This document shows positions 1 to 8,118 of a DNA stretch of 48,177 nucleotides, piece by piece. This DNA is from Paracoccaceae bacterium (GTDB lineage: Bacteria; Pseudomonadota; Alphaproteobacteria; Rhodobacterales; Rhodobacteraceae). The position numbers and the translations under genes were made by a program. Each line of letters begins with the position of its first letter. Position 1 is the first letter of the stretch. The notes beneath the pieces were generated by a model. That model saw nothing but the letters and a program-made list of their open reading frames with translations. It did no database searches and was not told where the DNA came from. The DNA is taken from positions 1 to 48,177 of the forward strand of contig JAIXPH010000011.1 of assembly GCA_027486345.1 (NCBI GenBank), in the 5' to 3' direction.

Positions 1-311
1 ACGATATCCTGCTGTCGGCCACGCTTGCCGAACCACCCGCCAAAGTCGGCCGGTTCTCTCACGCGACCGAGGATTACGTGAACTACCGTGTCGGCCCCGG
101 CATGGTGTTCGACTACTCCCCCTTCTGCGCGGTGTTCAATGCCAGCGGGCAACCTGCGGCGTCGCTCCCCCTCGGCTGGTCTGACGGGGGCTTGCCCATC
201 GGCATCCACCTTGCCGCGCCTTTTGGTCAGGATGAGGCCTTGATCGCGCTTTGTGCGGAAATCGAACGCGCCCACCCTTTTGCGGGCCGCCGCGCCGCGA
301 TGGCGGGGTGA
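1..311 (+). CDS. Amidase-signature enzyme, C-terminal fragment cut by the window edge
   Basis: The reading frame is open from the first complete codon at position 3 and ends in TGA at 309-311, giving about 102 residues of a longer protein. The segment GMVFDYSPFCAVFNASGQPAA, followed by a GLPIGIHLAAPFGQDEALIAL-like stretch, is the typical end of amidase-signature family enzymes, where a hydrophobic N(A/V)xGxPAxxxP loop precedes GLPxGxQ and a final helix. The catalytic Lys-Ser-Ser part lies upstream and outside the window, so substrate and activity cannot be judged. It lies just upstream of, and in the same direction as, a polyamine-type ABC importer, and a second, complete amidase follows that importer. 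A linked role in uptake and hydrolysis of an amide is plausible but inferred. Confidence 0.85.
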   Translation, partial: DILLSATLAEPPAKVGRFSHATEDYVNYRVGPGMVFDYSPFCAVFNASGQPAASLPLGWSDGGLPIGIHLAAPFGQDEALIALCAEIERAHPFAGRRAAMAG

Positions 312-388
312 TGCGTCGCGGAAATGCTTGCAAAGCAGGAAATCACCCCGCCTAATATGATCAAAACCAAGAACAGGGGGGCGTGCCC

Positions 389-1447
389 ATGGCGGATGTA
401 ACCATCGAGGCCCGCAATACGATCAAGGCTTTCGGGCAAGGCACCCAAGCGGTCCGGGCGTTGGATGATGTGTCGATCCAGATCAACCGGGGGGAATTCT
501 TCACCCTGCTGGGGCCATCGGGCTGCGGCAAGACCACGCTGCTGCGCCTGATCGCCGGGTTTGAAATGCCGACCTCGGGGCAGATCCTGCTGGATGGTAT
601 CGATATCACCGACCTGCCGCCGAACCGCCGTCCGGTGAATACGGTGTTCCAGTCCTATGCCCTGTTCCCGCATCTGACGGTGGCGGAAAACGTGGGCTTT
701 GGCCTGACCATGCAGGGCCGCCCCAAGGCAGAGGTTGCGGACAGTGTGGCCCGCATGCTGGCCTTGGTGAAGCTTGAGGCGATGGCGAACCGCAAGACCA
801 GCCAGCTTTCCGGCGGCCAGCAACAGCGCGTCGCCTTGGCCCGCGCCTTGGCGCCCAAGCCTAAGGTGCTGCTGCTGGATGAGCCTCTTTCGGCACTGGA
901 CCTGAAGCTGCGCAAGGAAATGCAGGTCGAACTCAAACGCCTGCAAACCGAGACCGGCATCACCTTCATCTTAGTGACGCATGATCAGGAAGAGGCGTTG
1001 ACCATGTCCGACCGCATCGGCGTGATGAGCGCGGGCAAGTTGCAACAGGTGGGCAGCCCGAAGGACATCTACACCCGCCCCGTCAACCGCTTTGTCGCGA
1101 GCTTTATTGGTGAGACGAATTTCCTGCCCGCCATGGGCGTTGCGGGTGGTGCGAAACTGGGCTGCGGCGCGGTGGTGGACGGGGTGGCGGCGCAAGGGGC
1201 TGTAACCCTGACCATCCGCCCCGAACAGGTCCGCCTGACGGCTGCGGATGAACCCGGCGCAATCCCCGCGACGGTCACGCTCTTGGTCTATTTCGGCACG
1301 GACACCCATGTGCATCTGGCCCTGCCCGATGGCGCAAGTGTCGTGGCCCGCGTGCAAAGCCCGGCGACGGGTGAGGCGGGTCTGGCGCAAGGCCAGCAGG
1401 TTGGCCTCCGCTTCGCGCCTGGCGCGGTGCAGGTGCTGGAGGATTGA
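389..1447 (+). CDS. ABC transporter ATP-binding protein, spermidine/putrescine (PotA) type
   Basis: Cytoplasmic ATPase that would power the importer encoded by the next three genes. The 352-residue protein has Walker A GPSGCGKT (about 42-49), Q-loop Gln near 88, signature LSGGQQQRV (140-148), Walker B VLLLDEP (160-166) and switch His198 in LVTHDQEEA. The C-terminal part, from about residue 240, is the TOBE-type regulatory domain (TIRPEQVRL). ATG at 389 is chosen over the in-frame GTG at 383 because the AGGGGGG ribosome site at 375-381 sits 7 bases from the ATG but only one base from the GTG. The next gene starts 4 bases after the stop, which supports one operon. The subfamily is clear; the transported compound is not shown by the sequence. 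Confidence 0.93.
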   Translation: MADVTIEARNTIKAFGQGTQAVRALDDVSIQINRGEFFTLLGPSGCGKTTLLRLIAGFEMPTSGQILLDGIDITDLPPNRRPVNTVFQSYALFPHLTVAENVGFGLTMQGRPKAEVADSVARMLALVKLEAMANRKTSQLSGGQQQRVALARALAPKPKVLLLDEPLSALDLKLRKEMQVELKRLQTETGITFILVTHDQEEALTMSDRIGVMSAGKLQQVGSPKDIYTRPVNRFVASFIGETNFLPAMGVAGGAKLGCGAVVDGVAAQGAVTLTIRPEQVRLTAADEPGAIPATVTLLVYFGTDTHVHLALPDGASVVARVQSPATGEAGLAQGQQVGLRFAPGAVQVLED

Positions 1448-1451
1448 CGCC

Positions 1452-2360
1452 ATGAGCCTTGCCGAAGCCCGCCAAGCCCGCACCTCTGCCCGCAACGGCT
1501 GGCTTCTGTCTGCCCCGGCGCTGGTGATCCTGACCATCGCCGCCATCGGCCCCTTGCTGATCGTGTTGGTCTATTCCTTCCTGACCCCCGGCGATTACGG
1601 CAATGTGGTGTGGGAGTTTTCGTGGAACGGCTGGAAGAGCGTCTTTGTCGAGGAAGACATCTTCGAGGGCACGCTGTCCTTGGCCGATGCCCACCTGACG
1701 ATCTTCTGGCGGTCGCTGTCGCTGTCGATCCTGACCACGGTGCTGACCTTCATCGTGGGCTTTCCCACCGCGTGGTGGATCGCCACCAAACCGCCAAAGG
1801 CGCGGGCGTTCTGGCTGTTCCTGATCACGCTGCCGTTCTGGACCAACATTCTGGTGCGCACCTTTGCCATCAACCAGATCATCCGCAATGAGGGGGTGCT
1901 GAACTCGCTTCTGATCTGGGCCGGGGTGATCGACGCGCCGATCCAGCTGACCTACACCCCCACGGCGTTGCTGATCGGGATGGTCTATGTCTATCTGCCC
2001 CTGATGGTGCTGCCACTTTACGCCGCCATCGACCGCTTTGACATGCGACTGCTCGAGGCCGGATATGACCTGTACGCCAGCCGCTGGCAGGTCTTGCGCC
2101 GGATCATCCTGCCCATCGTCAAGCCGGGGATCATCGCGGGGTCGATCCTTGTGCTGGTGCCCTGCCTTGGGGCCTATGTCACGCCGCGCATCCTTGGCGG
2201 CGGCAAGATGATGATGCTGGGCAATTTCATCGAGCTGCAATTCGGCCAAGGTCGGAACTGGCCCTTGGGGGCGGCGCTGTCGATCCTGCTGCTGGTCATC
2301 GTGACCGTGGCACTGTTGTTCTATGTGCGCGCCCTGAACGGGGAGAAGCGGAATGGCTGA
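1452..2360 (+). CDS. ABC transporter permease, PotB/PotH type
   Basis: Inner-membrane subunit of about 302 residues. The hydrophobic segments start with LLSAPALVILTIAAIGPLLIV near residues 18-40, and the usual set of about six helices follows. The coupling-helix EAA motif is visible as LLEAGYDLYASRWQVLRRIILPIVKPGI, which touches the ATPase. The frame is open well upstream, inside the ATPase gene, but that part reads as an Arg-rich shadow. ATG 1452 follows the ATPase stop by 4 bases and gives a normal PotB length. The gene overlaps the next permease by 8 bases, so translation is probably coupled. The PotB-like call rests on overall pattern and gene order ATPase-permease-permease-binding protein. 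Confidence 0.92.
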   Translation: MSLAEARQARTSARNGWLLSAPALVILTIAAIGPLLIVLVYSFLTPGDYGNVVWEFSWNGWKSVFVEEDIFEGTLSLADAHLTIFWRSLSLSILTTVLTFIVGFPTAWWIATKPPKARAFWLFLITLPFWTNILVRTFAINQIIRNEGVLNSLLIWAGVIDAPIQLTYTPTALLIGMVYVYLPLMVLPLYAAIDRFDMRLLEAGYDLYASRWQVLRRIILPIVKPGIIAGSILVLVPCLGAYVTPRILGGGKMMMLGNFIELQFGQGRNWPLGAALSILLLVIVTVALLFYVRALNGEKRNG

Positions 2361-3156
2361 GAAATTCGCCGTCACCCGCCTGCCCGGTTTCACCACGATC
2401 GCCGTGGTTGCCTTTGTGGCACTTTATGCGCCGATCCTGACGCTGGTCGCCTATTCCTTCAACGCCAGCGAAAGCGCCGCCGCCTGGACGGGGTTCAGTC
2501 TGGATTGGTATCGGCTGGCCTTCCAGAATGACGAGGTGAAGAATGCCGCGCTGAATTCGCTGATCGTGGCGGCCTTTGCGGCGCTGATTTCCACCACGGT
2601 GGCGACTCTGGCGGCTTTGGGGACCACCCGGCGGGCGGCATTTCGGGGGCAGACGGCGATCTATGCGGTGATCAACCAACCCTTGATGGTGCCCGAGATC
2701 GTGACAGCCGTGGCGCTGCTCATCTTCTTTTCATCGGTCAAACTGGCCACGGGCTACACCGGCCTTGGCTATCTGATCCTTGCCCATGCCGCCTTCTGCA
2801 TCCCCTTTGCCTATCTGCCGATCCGTGCCCGGCTGGAGGGGATGGACCTGACGCTGGAAACCGCCGCATCGGACCTTTACGCCAGCTCGTGGCAGACATT
2901 CCGCCATGTCACGCTGCCCTTGCTGATGCCCGGCGTGCTGGCGGGGGCGATGCTGGCCTTTGTCACCTCGCTGGATGATGTGGTCATCACCGAATTCATC
3001 AAATCGCCCGGGCAGGACACGCTGCCCACCTATATGCTCGGCCAATTGCGCCGCCAGATGAAGCCGGACGTCAACGCCCTGTCGGCATTGTTGCTCGCGG
3101 TGACGCTGCTGCTGCTGGCGGGCGTCTACCTTTTAACAAGAAAGCGGGCGGACTGA
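2353..3156 (+). CDS. ABC transporter permease, PotC/PotI type
   Basis: Second inner-membrane permease, 267 residues and about six helices. It begins VTRLPGFTTIAVVAFVALYAPILTL, and the large loop after helix 1 contains FNASESAAAWTGFSLDWY, a feature of PotC-type proteins (SFN.s......W.GfslkWY). The EAA-like loop is TLETAASDLYASSWQTFRHVTLPLLMPGV. A conserved PotC-like stretch DDVVITEFIKSPGQDTLP is present near residue 210. The start overlaps the end of the preceding permease by 8 bases (ATG at 2353, upstream stop at 2358). With PotB it forms the heterodimeric channel. The final residues LLTRKRAD are cytoplasmic by the positive-inside rule. Confidence 0.92.
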   Translation: MAEKFAVTRLPGFTTIAVVAFVALYAPILTLVAYSFNASESAAAWTGFSLDWYRLAFQNDEVKNAALNSLIVAAFAALISTTVATLAALGTTRRAAFRGQTAIYAVINQPLMVPEIVTAVALLIFFSSVKLATGYTGLGYLILAHAAFCIPFAYLPIRARLEGMDLTLETAASDLYASSWQTFRHVTLPLLMPGVLAGAMLAFVTSLDDVVITEFIKSPGQDTLPTYMLGQLRRQMKPDVNALSALLLAVTLLLLAGVYLLTRKRAD

Positions 3157-3192
3157 CCCGCGCGACCCATGGCCCAACAGAGGAGAGCCACA

Positions 3193-4218
3193 ATGAAACG
3201 GACACTAACGGCAATGGCACTGGTGCTGGCCAGCACGGGCGGCGCTTTGGCGGAAGGGGAATTGTTCCTGTACAACTGGGGCAATTACACCAGCCCCGAC
3301 CTGATCAAGAAGTTCGAGGAAACCTATGACGTCAAGGTGACGATCACCGACTTCGACTCGAACGATACCGCGCTGGCCAAGATCGAGGCGGGCGCTTCGG
3401 GCTTTGACCTTGTGGTGCCCTCGGCCGGGTTTGTCGGCATCTATGCCGAAAAGGGCCTGATCCAGAAACTGGACCTGAGCCGCCTGCCCAATCACAAGAA
3501 CATCGCGCCGGAATGGATGGACGTGGCCTGGGACCCGGGTCGGGAATACTCGATCCCCTATCAGTGGGGCTCCACCGGCATGTCGGTGAATGGCACCGTC
3601 TATTCGGGCGACATCAACACCTCGTCGATCTTCATGGACCCGCCTGCTGAATTGCAGGGCAAGATCAACGTCATCCCCGAAATGGGCGACGTGATGGCGC
3701 TGGCCACCATGTGGGCGGGCGGCGATGTCTGTTCCGAAGACCCCGCCGTGATGAAGAAGGTGCGCGACGCCCTGCTGGCCGCCAAACCCAAGTGGATGTC
3801 GATGGACTATTCCACCGTCGAGAAGATGATCAACAACGACTATGCCGCGACCGTGGACTGGAACGGATCGGCCCTGCGCTCGCGCCTTGGCAATGCCGAT
3901 GTGAAGTTCGGCTATCCGAAGGAAGGCTATGGCCTCTGGATGGACAACGTCGTGCTGCTGGCGGACGCCAAGAACGTGGACAACGCCTATCTGTTCATGG
4001 ACTTCATCATGCTGCCCGAAAACGCCGCCATGCTGTCGGCCTTTGCCCGCTATGCCAACGGGATCGCCGGGTCCGAGGCCTTCATGCCCGATGACATGAA
4101 GGGCGCGCCGGAGCTGGTGGCCCCGGCAGAGTTCGCCGATCTGGGCCAGTTCGTGACGGTCTGCACCGGCAAGGCGCTGGAGTATCAGAACGCGATCTGG
4201 ACCGAGTTGCAGAAGTAA
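3193..4218 (+). CDS. Periplasmic substrate-binding protein, spermidine/putrescine (PotD/PotF) family
   Basis: Secreted binding protein of 341 residues that would deliver substrate to the importer. A signal peptide is clear: positively charged start MKRT, hydrophobic core, and a likely cut after ALA at residue 20. The mature protein opens ELFLYNWGNYTSPDLIKKFEE, the hallmark PotD/PotF start, followed by FDSNDTALAKIEAG and the FDLVVPSAGFV segment. ATG 3193 is preceded by AGGAGAG at 3181-3187; an in-frame ATG at 3169 would add a non-secretory MAQQRRAT tail. The stop lies 84 bases before the next amidase. The ligand could be a polyamine, or another small amine or amide, given the flanking amidases. 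Confidence 0.93.
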   Translation: MKRTLTAMALVLASTGGALAEGELFLYNWGNYTSPDLIKKFEETYDVKVTITDFDSNDTALAKIEAGASGFDLVVPSAGFVGIYAEKGLIQKLDLSRLPNHKNIAPEWMDVAWDPGREYSIPYQWGSTGMSVNGTVYSGDINTSSIFMDPPAELQGKINVIPEMGDVMALATMWAGGDVCSEDPAVMKKVRDALLAAKPKWMSMDYSTVEKMINNDYAATVDWNGSALRSRLGNADVKFGYPKEGYGLWMDNVVLLADAKNVDNAYLFMDFIMLPENAAMLSAFARYANGIAGSEAFMPDDMKGAPELVAPAEFADLGQFVTVCTGKALEYQNAIWTELQK

Positions 4219-4264
4219 GCGCCGGTTGATCTGACAGAAGCGGGGGGTTTCACACCCCCCGCAC

Positions 4265-4294
4265 CCCCCGTGGGATATTTAAGCAACGGGGAAG
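4265..4294 (+). repeat. Short intergenic repeat, copy 1 (GGATATTT..GCAACGGGGAAG type)
   Basis: A 30-base stretch just before the amidase gene has the core GGATATTT, then GCAACGGGGAAG. Positions 21352-21380 carry nearly the same sequence in the opposite orientation, differing mainly by one inserted base and the two bases after the TTT. I recall CCCGAGGATATTT-type motifs as frequent between genes in Rhodobacteraceae. Its GGGGAAGG end may also act as ribosome site for the amidase at 4303. Confidence 0.6.
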
Positions 4295-4302
4295 GGAAAG
4301 CG

Positions 4303-5718
4303 ATGGACGTGACGGAACTGTCGGCGACGGAGTTGGTCCGGGCGATCCAGATGGGAAGAGTGAGGCCCTCAGACCTGATGGCTGCGACGCTGGCGCGGAT
4401 TGCCGCGGTGAACGGGGCGGTGAATGCCATCATGTCGCTGCGCGACGCGGAGGCGTTGATGGCCGAGGCGCGGGCTTTGAATGGAGTGGCCCCGCGCGGA
4501 CCGCTGCATGGGCTGCCGCTGGCGCTAAAGGATCTGGTGGCGGTCAAGGGGATCAGGACCACCTATGGCTCGCCCCTTTTCGCGGATCATGTGCCCTTGG
4601 CGGATGATCTGGTGGCGGCGCGGTTGCGCGCGGCGGGGGCGATCCTGATCGGCAAGACCAATACGCCCGAATGGGGCCATGGCAGCCACAGTTTCAACCC
4701 GGTCTTTGGCGTGACGCGCAACCCCTATGACCTGACACGCACGGCGGGGGGATCTTCGGGCGGGGCGGCGGCGGCCCTGGCGACGCGGATGGTGGCGCTG
4801 GCCGATGGGTCGGACATGATGGGCAGCCTGCGCAACCCGGCAGCGTTCTGCAACGTCTATGGCTTTCGCCCGAGTTACGGCCTTGTCCCCGGCATAGCGC
4901 AAGGGGACACCTTCCTTGCCACCATGGCGACCGAAGGGCCGATGGCGCGCACGGTGGAAGATGTGGCGCTGATGCTGGAGGTGTTGTCAGGCCCCAGCCC
5001 CGAGGTGCCTTTTGGCCGTGCAGGCGAGCGGTTTTCGCAGATGCTGGACATCGACATGCGCGGCAAGCGGATTGGCTGGCTGGGCGATTGGGGTGGGGCC
5101 TATGGCTGCGAGGCCGGGATTTTGGACCTCTGCGCGGCGGGCTTGCAGGTGTTCGCGGATCAAGGCGCGGTGGTTGAGCCTGTCGCGCCCCCCTTCCCCG
5201 CCGAAAAGCTGTGGCAGGCGTGGTTGACCATCCGCGCCATGCTGAACGCGGGCGACAAGCAGGCGATGTATGCCGATCCCGTCAAGCGGGCGCAGTTGAA
5301 GCCTGAGACGCAGTGGGAGATTGAGCAGGGTCAAAAGGTCACGGCGGCAGAGTTGCATGCCGCATCGGTGATACGCTCACGCTGGTATGCGCGGGTGGCA
5401 AAGTTGTTCACCGAATATGACGCGCTGGTCATGCCCTCGGCGCAAGTCTGGCCCTTCCCCGCGGAATGGCGCTGGCCGCAGGCAATCAATGGCCGCGCGA
5501 TGGACACCTATCACCGCTGGATGGAGGTGGTGATCCCGGTGTCCTTGGCGGGTCTGCCATCGCTGAACATCCCGGTCGGCTTTGGGCCGCAGGGGCTGCC
5601 GATGGGGATGCAGCTGTTCGGCGCTTACGGAACGGATGCCAAGGTCCTGGCGATGGGGCAGCAGTATCACCGCGCCACCGATTGGCCGGGGCAAAACCCG
5701 CCTCAGATCAGCGGATAG
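4303..5718 (+). CDS. Amidase-signature family amidohydrolase
   Basis: Cytosolic amidohydrolase of 471 residues, a full family length. The Ser-cisSer-Lys triad is visible: Lys76 in LALKDL, Ser151 in TAGGSSGG, and nucleophile Ser175 in SDMMGSLRNPAAF. The 24-residue Ser-Ser spacing is the family norm. One oddity is that the usual D(T/V)GGS before the nucleophile reads DMMGS. ATG 4303 follows a purine-rich GGGGAAGGGAAAG site; an upstream GTG at 4270 is in frame but lies in an intergenic repeat. Lying after a PotABCD-like importer and mirrored by a second amidase before it, the enzyme may act on an imported amide. The substrate cannot be read from sequence. The last 16 bases overlap the convergent thpR gene. 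Confidence 0.93.
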   Translation: MDVTELSATELVRAIQMGRVRPSDLMAATLARIAAVNGAVNAIMSLRDAEALMAEARALNGVAPRGPLHGLPLALKDLVAVKGIRTTYGSPLFADHVPLADDLVAARLRAAGAILIGKTNTPEWGHGSHSFNPVFGVTRNPYDLTRTAGGSSGGAAAALATRMVALADGSDMMGSLRNPAAFCNVYGFRPSYGLVPGIAQGDTFLATMATEGPMARTVEDVALMLEVLSGPSPEVPFGRAGERFSQMLDIDMRGKRIGWLGDWGGAYGCEAGILDLCAAGLQVFADQGAVVEPVAPPFPAEKLWQAWLTIRAMLNAGDKQAMYADPVKRAQLKPETQWEIEQGQKVTAAELHAASVIRSRWYARVAKLFTEYDALVMPSAQVWPFPAEWRWPQAINGRAMDTYHRWMEVVIPVSLAGLPSLNIPVGFGPQGLPMGMQLFGAYGTDAKVLAMGQQYHRATDWPGQNPPQISG

Positions 5719-6245
5719 CGGGCGAGTTCGTCGTAGCGGTTGCCCTTGGGCGAGAGGCGGGATTCGTAGAGGATCACCTCTTCCACCTCAAAGGCGGGGC
5801 TGCGGAAATCCATGCCGCCGGCGATGGCGCGTTCTAGACGCATCGTGTCTTCGGCATTCGGGGGCGTGAACCGGCCAAGGGTGACATGCGGGACATAGCG
5901 GCGGCTTTCGACGGGAATGCCTGAGAGGCGGGCCGACTGTTCCAGCTTGGCCTGCATCCGCATCAACGGCTCCGACGGGGCCACCCCAGCCCAGGCGGCG
6001 CGCGGCTTGGCCCCACCGAACAGACCCAAACCCTGTAGGCTCAGGGAAAAGCGCGGCAGGCGCAGCATCTCGAACCCCTCATGCGCGGCGCGCAGGTCGG
6101 GTTCGGGCTGTTCGCCAAGGAACACCAGCGTCAGATGGAAATTCTCGGGCGGTTCCTTGCGCGGCAGGGGCAACAGGAACTGCTGCACGCGCAGCGCCGA
6201 CAGAACGGGCTCCGGCAAGGGCAAGGCAAGGAAGGCGCGGATCAT
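5703..6245 (-). CDS. thpR: RNA 2',3'-cyclic phosphodiesterase (2'-5' RNA ligase family)
   Basis: Protein of 180 residues, the normal size for the 2H phosphoesterase family that opens 2',3'-cyclic phosphate ends of RNA. Both catalytic HxT motifs are present: H37 in NFHLTLVFLG and H120 in YVPHVTLGRF, each in a central strand. The N-terminal MIRAFLALPLPE matches the usual (R)xFxAlxlpe opening of ThpR. It is the last gene of a minus-strand operon: its ATG overlaps the stop of the deacetylase-like gene by the four bases ATGA. Its own end overlaps the convergent amidase by 16 bases. The family is certain; the physiological RNA target is unknown for most bacteria. Confidence 0.93.
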   Translation of the reverse strand: MIRAFLALPLPEPVLSALRVQQFLLPLPRKEPPENFHLTLVFLGEQPEPDLRAAHEGFEMLRLPRFSLSLQGLGLFGGAKPRAAWAGVAPSEPLMRMQAKLEQSARLSGIPVESRRYVPHVTLGRFTPPNAEDTMRLERAIAGGMDFRSPAFEVEEVILYESRLSPKGNRYDELARYPLI

Positions 6246-7363
6246 CGACGGGCCAGTTGGCGCAGGCGGTCGGTCACCTCGGCGCGCACAGGGCCGTCGC
6301 GGGGCGGGTCGAGCAGGGTGGTCAACATCGCCTCCTCCGGTCTTGGACGTGCGCCGCCGTTCCAGGACAGGGCCCGCAGCACATCGGCGGCAGCGTCGGG
6401 CAGGCGGTCGGGAATGTCAAACCCCGCCAGCGTGGCCCAAAGCGCCGTCCAGCACCGCCCCACCGACCACGGATTGTAGCCGCCACCCCCCAAGAGCAGC
6501 AGGCGCGGCGACAGGGGACGGATCGCCCGCAGGGCCGCGACATAGGCCCTGTTCGAAAGTGACAAGCGCGACAGCGGGTCTTCCAGCAAGGCATCGGCCC
6601 CGGCTTGCAGCACGATGGCCTCAGGTGCGAATTCTGCAAGGCGCGGCAGGATCAGCCCCTCCAGAATGGCCCGGAACTCGGTATCGTTCAGCCCGCGTGG
6701 CACCGGCATGTTGAAGGCCGAACCGCCCGCCGTATCGGTGATCGCCCCGGTAAAGGGCCAGCGGTTCTCTTCATGGATCGAGATCATCCGCATCTCGGGA
6801 TCATCGGCGAAGGCAGGCTCCACCCCATCGGGGTGATGCGCGTCCAGATCGACATAGGCCAGACGGCGCAGCCCGTTGCGGCGCAGGGCGTGCAGGGCGA
6901 GAACCGGATCGTTCAGATAGCAAAAGCCATTGGCGCGGTCGGGCATGCCGTGATGCGTGCCGCCGCCCGGCACATGGATCGCCCCGCCCGGCGCATGGGC
7001 CAAAAGCTCTGCCGCCAGCATCACCCCGCCTGCACCGGTGGCGGGACGGTCGAACATCTCGGGGAAGACCGGATTGGACAGCGTGCCCAAAGCGTGCCGT
7101 TCCCGGGTTGCGGGGTCCACCTCCCCCGCCTCCTGTGCGCGTTGCAGTGCCGCGATGTAGTCGGCGGTGTGGAACGTCAGCAGCGCCGCAGGCTTGGCAC
7201 GCGGACTGATGCGGTACTGGCCGGGCGCGAACCACCCCATGGCGCGGCAAAGGTCCATCACCGTCGAGACGCGCGGCACCCGCAGGGGATGGGTCTTGCC
7301 GTAACTCGACCCCCGGTAGATGTCCGCGCCGAAGAACAGCGGACCGGTCTCTCCCCCGCTCAC
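6242..7363 (-). CDS. Histone deacetylase-fold amidohydrolase (class II/AcuC-like)
   Basis: Zinc-dependent deacetylase-family protein of 373 residues. The full active site is visible: tandem His137-His138 in GGGTHHGMPDRANGFCYLND, zinc ligands Asp174 and His176 in YVDLDAHHPDGV, Asp257 in LQAGADALLEDPL, and transition-state Tyr296 in LGGGGYNPWS. The usual DLDVHHGDGT reads DLDAHHPDGV and the usual QCGAD reads QAGAD. In bacteria this fold includes protein lysine deacetylases and acetylpolyamine amidohydrolases, and the sequence does not separate these. The GTG start at 7363 overlaps the stop of the peroxidase gene (GTGA), and the stop overlaps thpR, giving a three-gene operon. Polyamine-type transport 2 kb away makes an acetylpolyamine substrate worth considering, as inference only. 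Confidence 0.9.
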   Translation of the reverse strand: MSGGETGPLFFGADIYRGSSYGKTHPLRVPRVSTVMDLCRAMGWFAPGQYRISPRAKPAALLTFHTADYIAALQRAQEAGEVDPATRERHALGTLSNPVFPEMFDRPATGAGGVMLAAELLAHAPGGAIHVPGGGTHHGMPDRANGFCYLNDPVLALHALRRNGLRRLAYVDLDAHHPDGVEPAFADDPEMRMISIHEENRWPFTGAITDTAGGSAFNMPVPRGLNDTEFRAILEGLILPRLAEFAPEAIVLQAGADALLEDPLSRLSLSNRAYVAALRAIRPLSPRLLLLGGGGYNPWSVGRCWTALWATLAGFDIPDRLPDAAADVLRALSWNGGARPRPEEAMLTTLLDPPRDGPVRAEVTDRLRQLARR

Positions 7364-7884
7364 TTCGACAGAAGAGGGGTGATCTTGCCGACGATGGCGC
7401 TGGACTTGGGGTTGGTCATCGACCCCCAGGTGCCCAGAACCTCTCCCTCCGGACCCAGAAGCACCTTGTTGAAATTCCAGCCCGGCACGAAATCATGTTC
7501 CGCCGCAAGCCAGGCGTAGAAGGGATGCGCCTGTTCCCCCGTCACATGGGTGATGTCGGTCATCGGAATGGTCAGGTCGAAATTGGCGGCACAGTATTCC
7601 TTCACCTCCGCCCCGGAGGCGAGTTCCTGATTGAAATCATCCGATGGCACCGCCAGCACGACCAGCCCACGGGCGGAATAGGTGTCATGCAAGGCCTGAA
7701 GATCGTCGAATTGCGGGGCGAACCCGCAGAGTGAGGCGGTATTCACCACCAGAACCGGGTGCCCCCGAAACGCGTCCAGATCGATGGTCCCGCCATCGAC
7801 CGAGGCGAATTCATACCCCGCCAAGGCCGGGCTTGCCGAAGCAAACAGGGTCAGGGACAGGACGGCGGTCAGGCTGCGGATCAT
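7360..7884 (-). CDS. Exported glutathione peroxidase-family protein
   Basis: Thioredoxin-fold thiol peroxidase of 174 residues. A signal peptide (MIRSLTAVLSLTLFASASPALA, cut near residue 22) predicts a periplasmic location. The peroxidatic Cys53 sits in VVNTASLCGFAPQFDDLQ, and the rest of the GPx tetrad is present: Gln86 in SDDFNQE, and Trp136 and Asn137 in GWNFNKVLLGPEGEV. The common second Cys of FPCNQF is Ser here (VPSDDF); Cys98 (KEYCAANF) could be the resolving residue. The frame stays open far upstream to 8541, but ATG 7884 has a GGAGG site six bases before it and starts the signal peptide. It is the first gene of the minus-strand operon with the deacetylase-fold enzyme and thpR. Confidence 0.9.
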   Translation of the reverse strand: MIRSLTAVLSLTLFASASPALAGYEFASVDGGTIDLDAFRGHPVLVVNTASLCGFAPQFDDLQALHDTYSARGLVVLAVPSDDFNQELASGAEVKEYCAANFDLTIPMTDITHVTGEQAHPFYAWLAAEHDFVPGWNFNKVLLGPEGEVLGTWGSMTNPKSSAIVGKITPLLSK

Positions 7885-8118
7885 GGTGGCCTCCGTTCGG
7901 TTGCGGCGATGGCTGGGATGTAGCCCCCTCTGTGCCAGGGTCAAACGGCGCGTGGGAGCCGGACGGGGGCAAAGACTGCGGAAAGTTTCAGCACAAGGGC
8001 GGAAAGCCGCCCGCTGCCTATGGAACTTCCCCCCGCGCGCTCCCATTATCGTGCCAGAGCAGATATGGCACTGGCCCCAAGACCACGAGCCATAGAGACG
8101 ATCGGAACAGGCCACAGG

